From contig QHWB01000041.1 in the NCBI GenBank assembly GCA_003222395.1, forward strand, positions 1-64,000: DNA of 64,000 nt. The letters are read 5' to 3'. Shown here piece after piece: positions 29,771 to 37,038 of the stretch. Under the pieces are notes generated by a model. The model searched no databases and was not told the origin of the DNA. It worked only from the letters and a program-made list of their open reading frames with translations. The position numbers were made by a program, and so were the translations under genes. This stretch comes from Acidobacteriota bacterium. GTDB lineage: Bacteria > Acidobacteriota > Vicinamibacteria > Vicinamibacterales > CAVVIG01. The first letter of the stretch is position 1. Every line of letters starts with the position of its first letter.

Positions 29771-30670
29771 TCAGTCCTCCGCGGACACGGTTTCGAGGAA
29801 GATTTCCTTCAGCGTCACCGGCACGACGTCGACCGAGACCGGATTCAGCGCGCGCGCTTCATCGATGATTCGATCGGCGCCGGCGCTCGACAGCACGGTG
29901 AGCACGCGCCCTTCACGGCGCATCCGCTCGACGCCCGGCGCGCGAAAGGCCGGTTGCGGCGCGCCGCCGTCGAACACGAGCTGAATGCGCCGATAGCGTT
30001 CGCGCAGCTCCTCGAGCTCGCCCGCCACCACGGCGCGGCCGCGGTCGACGATCGCGACGCGGTCGGCGATCTGATCCACCTCGGCGATCTGGTGCGAGGA
30101 GAAGAAGACGGTCGTTTCCTGGCTGGCGACGTGCGCCACGAGCGCCTGCAGCACTTCTTCGGTCACCGCGGGATCGAGCCCCGAGGTCGGCTCGTCGAGC
30201 ACGAGCAGCTCCGCCCCGCGGCACAGCGCGAGGAGCAGCGCGAGCTTGGTGCGGGCGCCGCGCGACAGCGCTTTGATTCTGCCCGCGAGCGGCAGCTCGA
30301 ACGCGCGGAGGTACCGTTGCTCGAGGTCGCGATGCCATTTCGGATAGAACGCGGCGGTGAAGCGCACGATCTCGTCGACGGTCATGTACTCGTAGAGCTC
30401 CTTGTCCTCGCTCACGAAGCCGGTCCGGCGGCGAATCTCGACGCTCGACTCCGGCGCGTCGGCGGGAAGGCCGAACACGCGCGCCCGTCCGGCCGTCGGC
30501 CGCGTCATCCCGAGCAGGATTTTGATCGTGGTCGTTTTGCCGGCGCCGTTGCGTCCCAGAAATCCGAAGATCGAGCCGGCGGGCACGTCGAGGTCCAACC
30601 CGCGCAGCGCTTCGGTCGTTCCGAAGCTCTTTCGAAGATCGATCGTCTCGATCGTCCGCGGATCAGCCAC
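29771..30670 (-). CDS. ABC transporter ATP-binding protein
   Basis: 299 residues: Walker A GRNGAGKTTTIKI, Q-loop region in GFVSEDKELYEYMTV, signature ALSRGARTKLALLLAL (a relaxed LSGGQ), Walker B LLVLDEPTSGLDP and switch His in SSHQIAEVDQIADRV. The C-terminal about 80 residues form the extra domain of the drug-exporter ATPase class. Its start overlaps the regulator stop by 8 bp, so the regulator, ATPase, permease and secreted-protein genes form one operon. It hydrolyses ATP on the cytoplasmic face to drive the permease. Confidence 0.88.
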   Translation of the reverse strand: MADPRTIETIDLRKSFGTTEALRGLDLDVPAGSIFGFLGRNGAGKTTTIKILLGMTRPTAGRARVFGLPADAPESSVEIRRRTGFVSEDKELYEYMTVDEIVRFTAAFYPKWHRDLEQRYLRAFELPLAGRIKALSRGARTKLALLLALCRGAELLVLDEPTSGLDPAVTEEVLQALVAHVASQETTVFFSSHQIAEVDQIADRVAIVDRGRAVVAGELEELRERYRRIQLVFDGGAPQPAFRAPGVERMRREGRVLTVLSSAGADRIIDEARALNPVSVDVVPVTLKEIFLETVSAED

Positions 30671-31061
30671 GATGACCTCCAGGCGTCGTCAACCCCGCGA
30701 GCTCCGCCTCGAACAGGCGCCGGATCTCGTCGTCGCTCAGGCCGCGCGCCCGCAGCCGCTCCACGGCGGAGGCGACGATCGTCTTGCCGGCGCGCACGCT
30801 GTCGGTCACCTTCTTCGCGGGCGCGTTGGCGGAGACGAACGCGCCTGCCCCATGCCGCAGCTCGATCACGCCCTCGTGCTCCAGCTCGCGGTACGCCTTT
30901 GCGACAGTGTTCGGGTTGATCACCAGTTCCTCCGCCAGCGGCCGGATGCCCGGCAGCTGCTCGCCGGGGCGCAGCGCCCCCGTTTCGACGGCGTGCTTCA
31001 CCTGCTCCATCAACTGGAGGTAGATCGGAACGCCCAACGACGGGTTCGGCCTGAACAACAT
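30663..31061 (-). CDS. GntR-family regulator, YtrA subfamily
   Basis: 132 residues. The winged helix is clear: IYLQLMEQVKHAVETGALRP, GEQLPGIRPLAEELVINPNT and VAKAYRELEHEGVIELRHG. Only a short C-terminal helix region follows (about residues 85-130, ARGLSDDEIRRLFEAEL), which defines the YtrA subfamily. These regulators repress ABC-transporter operons in which they are encoded, and are released by envelope-active compounds. The repeated ACTGTG/CACAGT half-sites just upstream are the probable operator. Confidence 0.87.
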   Translation of the reverse strand: MLFRPNPSLGVPIYLQLMEQVKHAVETGALRPGEQLPGIRPLAEELVINPNTVAKAYRELEHEGVIELRHGAGAFVSANAPAKKVTDSVRAGKTIVASAVERLRARGLSDDEIRRLFEAELAGLTTPGGHRG

Positions 31062-31065
31062 CGCA

Positions 31066-31098
31066 ACTGTGCTACTGAACTAACACAGTATTACTGTG
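31066..31098 (-). promoter_or_regulatory. Probable operator of the GntR/ABC operon
   Basis: Three half-sites lie 5-37 bp before the regulator ATG: ACTGTG (31066-31071), CACAGT (31084-31089) and ACTGTG (31093-31098). The last two form a perfect 15-bp palindrome, CACAGTATTACTGTG; the outer pair ACTGTG-N12-CACAGT is also palindromic. Binding here would block transcription of the whole operon. The mRNA leader must be very short. Confidence 0.55.
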
Positions 31099-31207
31099 GG
31101 GGAGCGCCGGACGATTGTCAAGAAAAAAAGCGAGACCGCGCGAAAATCGCGGAAGCGCGAAATCACGAAAATACGTTAAGGTTCTGCGTGTAGTTCGTCG
31201 TGAGCTC

Positions 31208-31657
31208 ATGACGCAGACGCCGCGCGAGCTGCTCGAATTCCTCCACCGGTACGACCCGGCGATCCAGTCGCTCGCTCTCGCGGTGCGGACCGTCGTCCGT
31301 CAGGAACTCGCCCCGTGCCATGAGTACATCTTCGAGATGCGCTCGAAGGTCGTGTTGTTGTACGGCGCAACCGAGCACGTCATCGCCGACGGCATCTGCC
31401 AGATTGGCGTCTTCGCCCGACACGTGACGCTCGCGTTCCCGCGTGGGGTCGACTTCCACGATCCTGCCGGCATCCTCGAGGGCAGCGGCAAACGGATGCG
31501 TCACATCAGGGTGAAGAGACTCTCTGACCTCGATCGACCGGAGATACGGGCATTCCTTCGACAGGCGCGCAGGCGCGCCGGCCTCAAACGACGGCGCGGT
31601 GACGCCGGCGGCGAAGTGGTGACGAGAGTGAAGCAGACGCCGCGCGGAATCGTGTAA
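31208..31657 (+). CDS. DUF1801-like (YdhG-type) protein
   Basis: 149 residues from ATG at 31208; an upstream in-frame ATG at 31115 would add a basic segment that reads through a short-period repeat (GCGAAAT/CACGAAAA units at 31137-31173), so the later start is preferred. HEYIFEMRSKVVLLYGATEH and VTLAFPRGVDFHDPAGILEG followed by GKRMRHIRVKRLSDLDRPEI match the DUF1801 fold. Biochemical role unknown; members are small cytoplasmic proteins. The C-terminal tail is basic (RRRAGLKRRRG). Confidence 0.68.
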   Translation: MTQTPRELLEFLHRYDPAIQSLALAVRTVVRQELAPCHEYIFEMRSKVVLLYGATEHVIADGICQIGVFARHVTLAFPRGVDFHDPAGILEGSGKRMRHIRVKRLSDLDRPEIRAFLRQARRRAGLKRRRGDAGGEVVTRVKQTPRGIV

Positions 31658-31706
31658 GGTTTTGTCCGATTTAGAATAGTCCGGTAACGTACTAACTGGA
31701 ATTCAC

Positions 31707-32105
31707 ATGATGGCGCGCAAGAACATATCCACCGGCACGCCCTGGGAACCAATCGTCGGCTATTCGCGCGCCGTCCGCGTCGGCGACCGCGTGTGGGTGT
31801 CGGGCACGACGGCCACCGGCGACGATGGGAAGGTCGTCGGCGTGGGCGATGCGTACGTCCAGGCGAAGCGGACCTTGAAGAACATCGAATCGGCGCTCGC
31901 GCGAACGGGCGCCACGCTGCGCGACGTCGTCCGCACGCGAATGTACGTCGTGAATATCGCCGGCGACTGGGAAAAAGTCGGCCGCGCGCACGGCGAGGTG
32001 TTCGGCGACATCCGGCCGGCGACGGCGATGGTCGAAGTCCGTCGACTCATCGATCCCGACATGCTGGTCGAAATCGAGGCGGATGCGATCGTCGGGGTGC
32101 CGTGA
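31707..32105 (+). CDS. ridA: RidA-family enamine/imine deaminase
   Basis: 132 residues. [50 protein letters not shown] and [20 protein letters not shown] follow the RidA/YjgF pattern, with the Arg of the active site in [11 protein letters not shown] and the Glu near [15 protein letters not shown]. RidA hydrolyses reactive 2-aminoacrylate-type enamines in the cytoplasm. This member belongs to a divergent RidA subgroup judged from its GYSRAVRVG start. The adjoining gene on the other strand converges on it. Confidence 0.83.
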   Translation: MMARKNISTGTPWEPIVGYSRAVRVGDRVWVSGTTATGDDGKVVGVGDAYVQAKRTLKNIESALARTGATLRDVVRTRMYVVNIAGDWEKVGRAHGEVFGDIRPATAMVEVRRLIDPDMLVEIEADAIVGVP

Positions 32106-32164
32106 CCTCGTCCGACCGCGATGCTGCCCGGCGCGGCGCCGTCGGACCGTTTCGCGGCGACGCG

Positions 32165-33178
32165 CTATTTCGTTCCGCCGGTGACGTTGACCTTCACGTA
32201 CGCGTTCGACCAGCAGCATTGGAACCCGCCGCCGCCTTCACCGGTCGAATCGTTCACCTGTACGCGGAGCGTGTATTCGCCCGCGGTACCGAACGTCGCG
32301 TTGGTGGTGTTCTTCCCGCCGTTGTCCTTGTCGATGGGAGGACCGGCCGGATCGAATTTCACCGTGGCGCCGGCCGGCTGGCGGTACACCGCCCACTTCA
32401 CCGCGATCGGCGGCGGAGGCGTGAATCCCTCGGGCAGCCCGAGCGCGGCGAGATCGCCGCGTGGCCCTCGACCGCCCGTCGCACCGGTGGCGCCGCTCGC
32501 GCCGGCTGCGCCCGCGTCACCGGTTCCACGCCCGCGTCCTCGTCCGCGACCACGGCCGGTCGTTTCGGGGACGTTGATCTTCGGTCCTTCGTCCGTCACC
32601 CACGTCGTGAGCGCCAGTGGTGTGTTGACCGCGGTCGTGTACGAGGCGACCGTGTCGGTCGGCGGACCGGTGAACGCGGGACCGCCCGGCTGGAACATGA
32701 TCTTCGGCGGCGTGTTCTTGCTCGCCGCGTCTTCGAACGGCTCGACGACGTAGTCGGCCTGCGTGTGGAGCGTGATGCTGTTGGTGAATCCGTTCGCGAC
32801 GATCGTCCACGTCAGCTTCTTCTGGCCGAACTCCTTCGGCACTTTGATCGCGAGCACGCCCCATTGGCGGCCGGTCTGGAAATGCGTCGGTTGTCCCTGA
32901 TCGGGACCGCCTGGCTCGATGCGGTTGTTCGGTCCGGCGGGGATGTCGAATTCCTGTTTCGTGTTCCGGTTGAAGTACCCCACGAGCAGGCGGATGCTGC
33001 CGTCCTTGTCGTAGTACCAGCCTTCGTACGCCGGCGTCACGCTCGTGCCGCGCTCGCGAATCGTCTGCGACAGCGGCAGCGAGCTCGGCGTCTGTCCCAC
33101 GCCCTGCTTCCCCGCGCGTCCGAGCACGGTACCCGCGAGCGCCACGATCAACACACCGACGACGGCAGATCGACGCAT
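32165..33178 (-). CDS. Exported partner protein of the haem-copper module (copy 2)
   Basis: 337 residues with a signal peptide. It shares VTPAYEGWYY, GYFNRNTKQEFDIPAGPNN, PDQGQPTHFQTGRQWG and a C-terminal Ig-like end (FGTAGEYTLRVQVND) with the gene at 10.3-11.2 kb. An insertion around residues 210-245 is a run of Gly-Arg repeats followed by a collagen-like GDAGAAGASGATGATG stretch, absent from copy 1. Two adjacent Cys (QCCWSN) near the C-terminus are also specific to this copy. It lies downstream of the second haem-copper gene, with a terminator between. Confidence 0.72.
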   Translation of the reverse strand: MRRSAVVGVLIVALAGTVLGRAGKQGVGQTPSSLPLSQTIRERGTSVTPAYEGWYYDKDGSIRLLVGYFNRNTKQEFDIPAGPNNRIEPGGPDQGQPTHFQTGRQWGVLAIKVPKEFGQKKLTWTIVANGFTNSITLHTQADYVVEPFEDAASKNTPPKIMFQPGGPAFTGPPTDTVASYTTAVNTPLALTTWVTDEGPKINVPETTGRGRGRGRGRGTGDAGAAGASGATGATGGRGPRGDLAALGLPEGFTPPPPIAVKWAVYRQPAGATVKFDPAGPPIDKDNGGKNTTNATFGTAGEYTLRVQVNDSTGEGGGGFQCCWSNAYVKVNVTGGTK

Positions 33179-33202
33179 CTTCAATCCCCTGATTCCGGGT
33201 TT

Positions 33203-33247
33203 CCAGCCACGACACGAAACACACGAAACCACGAAACTCACGAAAAA
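33203..33247. repeat. CACGAAA-type short-period repeat
   Basis: Units CACGACA, CACGAAA, CACACGAAAC, CACGAAAC and CACGAAAA follow each other in about 45 bp between the two module genes. Similar units occur at 14738-14775, 31137-31173 and 49438-49517. Confidence 0.6.
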
Positions 33248-33261
33248 ATATAAATCGTGGT

Positions 33262-33295
33262 CAAAAAAAGAGGCGCCGGAAAGACACGGCGCCTC
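33262..33295 (-). terminator. Intrinsic terminator after haem-copper gene copy 2
   Basis: On the minus strand GAGGCGCCG-TGTCTTTC-CGGCGCCTC is followed directly by seven Ts: a 9-bp GC-rich stem and U-run, the textbook form. It stands 23 bp after the stop of the haem-copper gene, so expression of the partner gene beyond would need read-through or its own promoter. Confidence 0.85.
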
Positions 33296-33317
33296 ATTCT
33301 GCCACGAGTCGAAAGGC

Positions 33318-34700
33318 TTATTGCTGCTGCGCGGCGCCCGTGGCCGTGGTCGTTGCCGATGGGCGCTTGGCGAGCTCGGCCTTGAACTCGTCGTCGCTGT
33401 AGTACGTGATGTTGATCCAGGCGTGACCCATCTCGTCGACGGTGCGGTCGCCCCAGCCAACCCACTGATCCGGATCCGGATTCGATTTGTTCCCTTTCGT
33501 GTTGTCGTACCACGCGAGGAAGTGGAGGATCGTTCCCTTCGGCAGCAGCGGCGCGACGTCATCGGCGTAGATGTACATGTTGTGCCAGTTGAAATTGAAG
33601 TCGACGACCTGGCTCAACATCTCGCGCTTGCCGTCCGGATAGATCGCTTCCATCGACATGCCCTTGCCGCGCAGGTGCATGTGCGCCTGGAAGTTTTCGA
33701 TGCGCGCATTCTGCTTCAGCGCGACGAAGCTCTCGGTCGTCGTCACGGCGTTCGGGGCGATGTCGAGCGCACGCGTGCCGACGACCTGGTTGCCCGAGAA
33801 GGTGTTGAACAGCGCAAGCACCTCGCGGTGCTTCGGTTCCTGTCCCTTCGGATAGAACCACACGGCGAGCTCGGTGTGCGCCGAGACTTCCTCGCCGACC
33901 GCGTGATAGTGCATCTCCCACGTGATCTTCGACCCCGGCAGCATCAGCCGGCCGGAGTCGGGACGCATCTCGTCGCCGTTCTTGCCGACCGCCCATTCCA
34001 TGAAGAGGCCGTCGCCCGCGACGTTCGGATCGTTGGTGAACAGCGCCGGATCCATGTCCTCGGGCTGCACGAGGCGCGCGAGCGCGTGATGCGTGATCTT
34101 GCGCGCGTTCTTGCCGACCGGACGGATTTCAATCGCCCGAACCCAGCGCGGTTCGGTGAGGCCGGTCGGGACCGTCGGACGCCACCACGCGTCCTGCGCC
34201 ACCGCAGGCATCGTGTACTCGGGCGATTTGACGATGAGGTCGGCCTGACCGTACTTCGAGGCCAGCTGCCACACGGCATCCGTGGGCCACTGCTTCGGCG
34301 CGGGCATATCCTTCGGATCCCCCTTCGGCGATCCCGCCGCGACCCACGCGAGGATCGTGTCGATCTGGTCGTCGTTCAGCGAGCGATCGTTCTGGAACTT
34401 CTGGATGCCGACGGTCTTGTCGATGTGCCACGGCGGCATCTGGCGTGCGCCGACGCGCGCGGCAATCGACTTGGCCCACGGCCTGGCCTCTTCGTAGGTC
34501 GTGAGTGACATCGGCGCCATGCCGTCGGAGCGGTGGCATGCCTCGCATTTCGCTTGGAAGATCGGAGCGACGTCCTTGGTGAAGGTCGGCGTCTTGACCG
34601 TATCGGCGGCGATCGCCGGAACGCTCATCAACAAAATGCCGAGCGCAGTCGCGCCTGCACCCAGTCCGCGCCAGAGCCAGTTGTGAAACTGCTGACCCAT
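33318..34700 (-). CDS. Exported haem-copper protein: mono-haem cytochrome c plus PHM/DBH-like domain (module copy 2)
   Basis: 460 residues. Signal peptide to about residue 32; CEACH (52-56); then HH (204-205), HYH (264-266), HMH (340-342) followed by Met348/350, the same order and similar spacing as copy 1. FTKDVAPIFQAKCEACH and EARPWAKSIAARVGARQMPPW are shared landmarks. Inferred periplasmic copper monooxygenase or oxidase fed by its fused haem; no substrate is known. C-terminus is Thr/Ala/Gln-rich low complexity. Transcription runs toward the partner gene, as in copy 1, but 139 bp with a terminator separate them. Confidence 0.78.
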   Translation of the reverse strand: MGQQFHNWLWRGLGAGATALGILLMSVPAIAADTVKTPTFTKDVAPIFQAKCEACHRSDGMAPMSLTTYEEARPWAKSIAARVGARQMPPWHIDKTVGIQKFQNDRSLNDDQIDTILAWVAAGSPKGDPKDMPAPKQWPTDAVWQLASKYGQADLIVKSPEYTMPAVAQDAWWRPTVPTGLTEPRWVRAIEIRPVGKNARKITHHALARLVQPEDMDPALFTNDPNVAGDGLFMEWAVGKNGDEMRPDSGRLMLPGSKITWEMHYHAVGEEVSAHTELAVWFYPKGQEPKHREVLALFNTFSGNQVVGTRALDIAPNAVTTTESFVALKQNARIENFQAHMHLRGKGMSMEAIYPDGKREMLSQVVDFNFNWHNMYIYADDVAPLLPKGTILHFLAWYDNTKGNKSNPDPDQWVGWGDRTVDEMGHAWINITYYSDDEFKAELAKRPSATTTATGAAQQQ

Positions 34701-34801
34701 GTTCCGCTTCGCTCCTTTCGATCCGACGGGCGGTCGTCGCCCCAGTTGAAGTCAGGTCATTGTGCACGGTGGGTCCGGTCGCTGGCAAGCCTGAGGGCGA
34801 G

Positions 34802-34813
34802 TTGTTGCAACAA
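34802..34813. promoter_or_regulatory. Palindrome upstream of haem-copper gene copy 2
   Basis: TTGTTGCAACAA, a perfect 12-bp palindrome, lies about 100 bp upstream of the gene start in a 190-bp gap. It could be a regulator site; no regulator can be named. The rest of the gap near 34850-34890 holds AAAAAAGCGGAAAGCCCGCAA-like short-period sequence (T-rich on the minus strand) that may end the neighbouring beta-barrel transcript. Confidence 0.3.
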
Positions 34814-34891
34814 ATTACAGGATCGACACACGGCTCGACGAGTAGCCGAGGGAAAGCCGGCAAAAAAGCGGAAAGCCCGCAAAAACGGGGG

Positions 34892-35527
34892 TCAGAAACC
34901 GCCGCCGATTTGGAGCGCCAGGCTGCCGACTGCGCCGCGAAGACGCGTATCGTCGCGGCGATCGCCGCCGATCAGGCGATACCCGATGCCTCCGGTGAGT
35001 CGGATGCTCTTCGTCAGCCGCACGCGTGCGTCGAGCTCCGGCTCGACGACGAAGAATTCGTCGCGCACTCGAACTTCCGAGGTCACCTGACGCGTCGTCG
35101 TCTGACGCGACGGCGGGACCGCCGGCACCCGTATGAGCTGCGTGAAGGTATCGGTCAGCGTCGCTTGCCCGCCGCCGATGAGCGCCTTGGCGCCGAAGCC
35201 GACACGATCGTTCGATCGCGCCAGCCACTGCATCACGAATCCGCCGTACGCCATCCGGCGGCCGCCGGATCGGTTCGCAAGCCAGTAGCCGCCGCCCCCG
35301 ACGAACAACGCTTCGTCGGCGACCCATCCGGCGTAGCCGCCCGCGAGCTCCGACGTCTTGCGATCCACTTCGGTGACCTTCACATCGGGCGCGAACAGGA
35401 AACCGCTCTGGATGCGCTCGACGATCATCGGACCTTGCGACGGGGTCTGCGGCGTTTGCGGCGTCTGCGCGGACGCAGTGTGGACGGCGAAAACGACGAG
35501 CGCGAGGGCGAGAGCTCTACTGGTCAT
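34892..35527 (-). CDS. Outer-membrane beta-barrel-like protein
   Basis: 211 residues, signal peptide to ASAQ (about residue 21), then QTPQTPQTPSQ linker and alternating amphipathic strands (GGYAGWVADEALFVGGGGYW, RVGFGAKALIGGGQATL, LRGAVGSLALQIGGGF) ending in Phe as outer-membrane barrels do. About eight strands would fit. Ligand or role unknown. It overlaps the upstream PEGA gene by 11 bp and is probably co-translated with it. Confidence 0.65.
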   Translation of the reverse strand: MTSRALALALVVFAVHTASAQTPQTPQTPSQGPMIVERIQSGFLFAPDVKVTEVDRKTSELAGGYAGWVADEALFVGGGGYWLANRSGGRRMAYGGFVMQWLARSNDRVGFGAKALIGGGQATLTDTFTQLIRVPAVPPSRQTTTRQVTSEVRVRDEFFVVEPELDARVRLTKSIRLTGGIGYRLIGGDRRDDTRLRGAVGSLALQIGGGF

Positions 35528-36431
35528 TTTGCCCCCTCAGGCTCACGTTGAGCGGCGTCGTGTCGCCGCGGCGCACCTGCACGTCGGTGACGAACGTTCG
35601 ATAACCTGCCTTGCGAATCTCGACTGAATGCCGCCCTTCGGCCACTTCGACGAGCATCCGATCGCGATCGGTCGGACCGTGCCACACTTCGCCGTCGATC
35701 AATACCTCCGCATCAGCCGGCTGCACGCGAATCGCAAGCGTGCCGTAGCCGTCCGCAACTCCGGGAACTCCAGGTGTCGCGCGCGGCTCCGATCCGGGCG
35801 GCGGCGGCGGCGACGTCGGCGGCATGCGCGGCGACGGTGGGACCCGTCGCACGCCACCTGTCGGCGGATACATCGGCGGCTGCGGACCCGGCGTCTGCTG
35901 CGGCGGCACCTGCGCGACGGCCGGAGGCTGCGGCCGCGGCTCCGGCTGTTCGCCTGCGGCGAGTCGCTCGAGCGCGTACTTGATCTTGAAAGTGTTGTTG
36001 GGAGTCAGATAGACCTTCTGCCGTACAGTCCGATAGCCGTTCAGATACAGCGTAATCTCGTGCTCGCCCGGCTCGACGCGCAGTCGCTGGAATGCGCCGT
36101 CGAAGTCGTCGACGATGCCGGCGTAGTAGCCGTCGACAAACACCTCCGCTTCCTTCGGCTTGACCTCGAGGCGGACGGAGGCGCCGGGATCGCGGTAATA
36201 GCGATAAGGCGGATACGGGGGGTATGGATACGGCCCCCACTGATACGGAGAGCCCCACCACGGATCGTAGTACCAGAACGGATCGTAGAAGCCGCCACCC
36301 ACGACGACGACGCGCGATGGCGCGATGACGCGAACGCGGCCACCGCGCTGCGCCTCGGCTGGCACGGTCCAGCCGCCCACGACCAGTACCGCCACAGCAC
36401 ATGTAAAGAAGATGCGTTTGTCTGCAGACAC
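35517..36431 (-). CDS. Exported protein with two PEGA domains
   Basis: 304 residues from the GTG at 36431, which gives a tidy signal peptide ending AEAQ; an ATG at 36464 is the alternative but lacks a ribosome site. A Tyr/Pro-rich segment (WGPYPYPPYPPYRYYRD) precedes PEGA domain 1 (SVRLEVKPKEAEVFVDGYYA...). A Pro-rich linker then leads to PEGA domain 2 (LAIRVQPADAEVLIDGEVWH...GYRTFVTDV). PEGA domains are surface beta-sandwich modules that bind to envelope structures. It overlaps the beta-barrel gene. Confidence 0.75.
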   Translation of the reverse strand: MSADKRIFFTCAVAVLVVGGWTVPAEAQRGGRVRVIAPSRVVVVGGGFYDPFWYYDPWWGSPYQWGPYPYPPYPPYRYYRDPGASVRLEVKPKEAEVFVDGYYAGIVDDFDGAFQRLRVEPGEHEITLYLNGYRTVRQKVYLTPNNTFKIKYALERLAAGEQPEPRPQPPAVAQVPPQQTPGPQPPMYPPTGGVRRVPPSPRMPPTSPPPPPGSEPRATPGVPGVADGYGTLAIRVQPADAEVLIDGEVWHGPTDRDRMLVEVAEGRHSVEIRKAGYRTFVTDVQVRRGDTTPLNVSLRGQNDQ

Positions 36432-36560
36432 GGGAGCCTCGTCGACGAAGGCAGGCACTGGCATCAATAACTGAGCAACGGGAATGCCAGGAAACGTGCG
36501 CGGCATTGCTCGCATCTTGTCACCGCTGGACGACAACCTTGTCTGTTCGAACGGACAGGC

Positions 36561-36610
36561 TCGAGCCGTTATGAGCCGCGCATGCGCCGAGCAACCGCGG
36601 CGGGAGTGGG
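36561..36610. repeat. Dispersed repeat, copy 1 (GAGCCGTT...GCGCATGCGC...)
   Basis: About 45 bp containing GCGCATGCGCCGAGCAAC are repeated at 44259-44300 with a handful of mismatches. This copy lies between the PEGA gene and the PGPGW gene. GCGCATGCGC is itself palindromic. Confidence 0.6.
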
Positions 36611-36616
36611 ATCCCT

Positions 36617-36838
36617 CTAGCCGTTCTTTTGTCGCGCCGTCACGCGACCGGCGATCTTCCGCCCGCCGGCTTTCAATTTGTCCAACGCCCATCGCGCCCA
36701 CGCGAACTCGGCCGCGAGCAGCGCGAGCCCCGCCGCGATCATCAACCATCCTGGCCCCGGCAACACGAGCAGTGCGATCCCGAAGGCGAGCAGCGTAAAT
36801 CCGCCGGCGATGCGAAGGAGCCGGGCGATTCGGGTCAT
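36617..36838 (-). CDS. Small PGPGW membrane protein
   Basis: 73 residues with two hydrophobic helices (GGFTLLAFGIALLVLPG and WLMIAAGLALLAAEFAWA) joined by the signature LPGPGWLMI, followed by a basic tail. PGPGW proteins are small inner-membrane proteins of unknown function. Single gene with no obvious operon partner; the next gene upstream on its strand is hundreds of bp away. Confidence 0.8.
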   Translation of the reverse strand: MTRIARLLRIAGGFTLLAFGIALLVLPGPGWLMIAAGLALLAAEFAWARWALDKLKAGGRKIAGRVTARQKNG

Positions 36839-36919
36839 CGTGAGGCCACCATGTCGACGTGTTCAGTGACGAGTCGCTTGACGGAGCGGTTCACCGAGCG
36901 TAGCGTCTCCGTCACGAAG

Positions 36920-37010
36920 CAGGCCTGAAGGCCTGCGCTACCAGTCGGGTAGTGCGGCCCTTCAGGGCTGCGGGTGCAGCCCTTCAGCGCTGCGCGCCGT
37001 TCGTTGCACT
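36920..37010. repeat. Cluster of REP-like palindromes upstream of the SpdH-like gene
   Basis: AGGCCTGAAGGCCTGCGCTACC, GTGCGGCCCTTCAGGGCTGC and GCAGCCCTTCAGCGCTGCGC follow one another in about 90 bp. The last ends 29 bp before the gene start, so it lies in the leader of that mRNA if transcription begins upstream. Confidence 0.7.
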
Positions 37011-37038
37011 CATCAACTCTCTACCTGTCGAGGAACCG

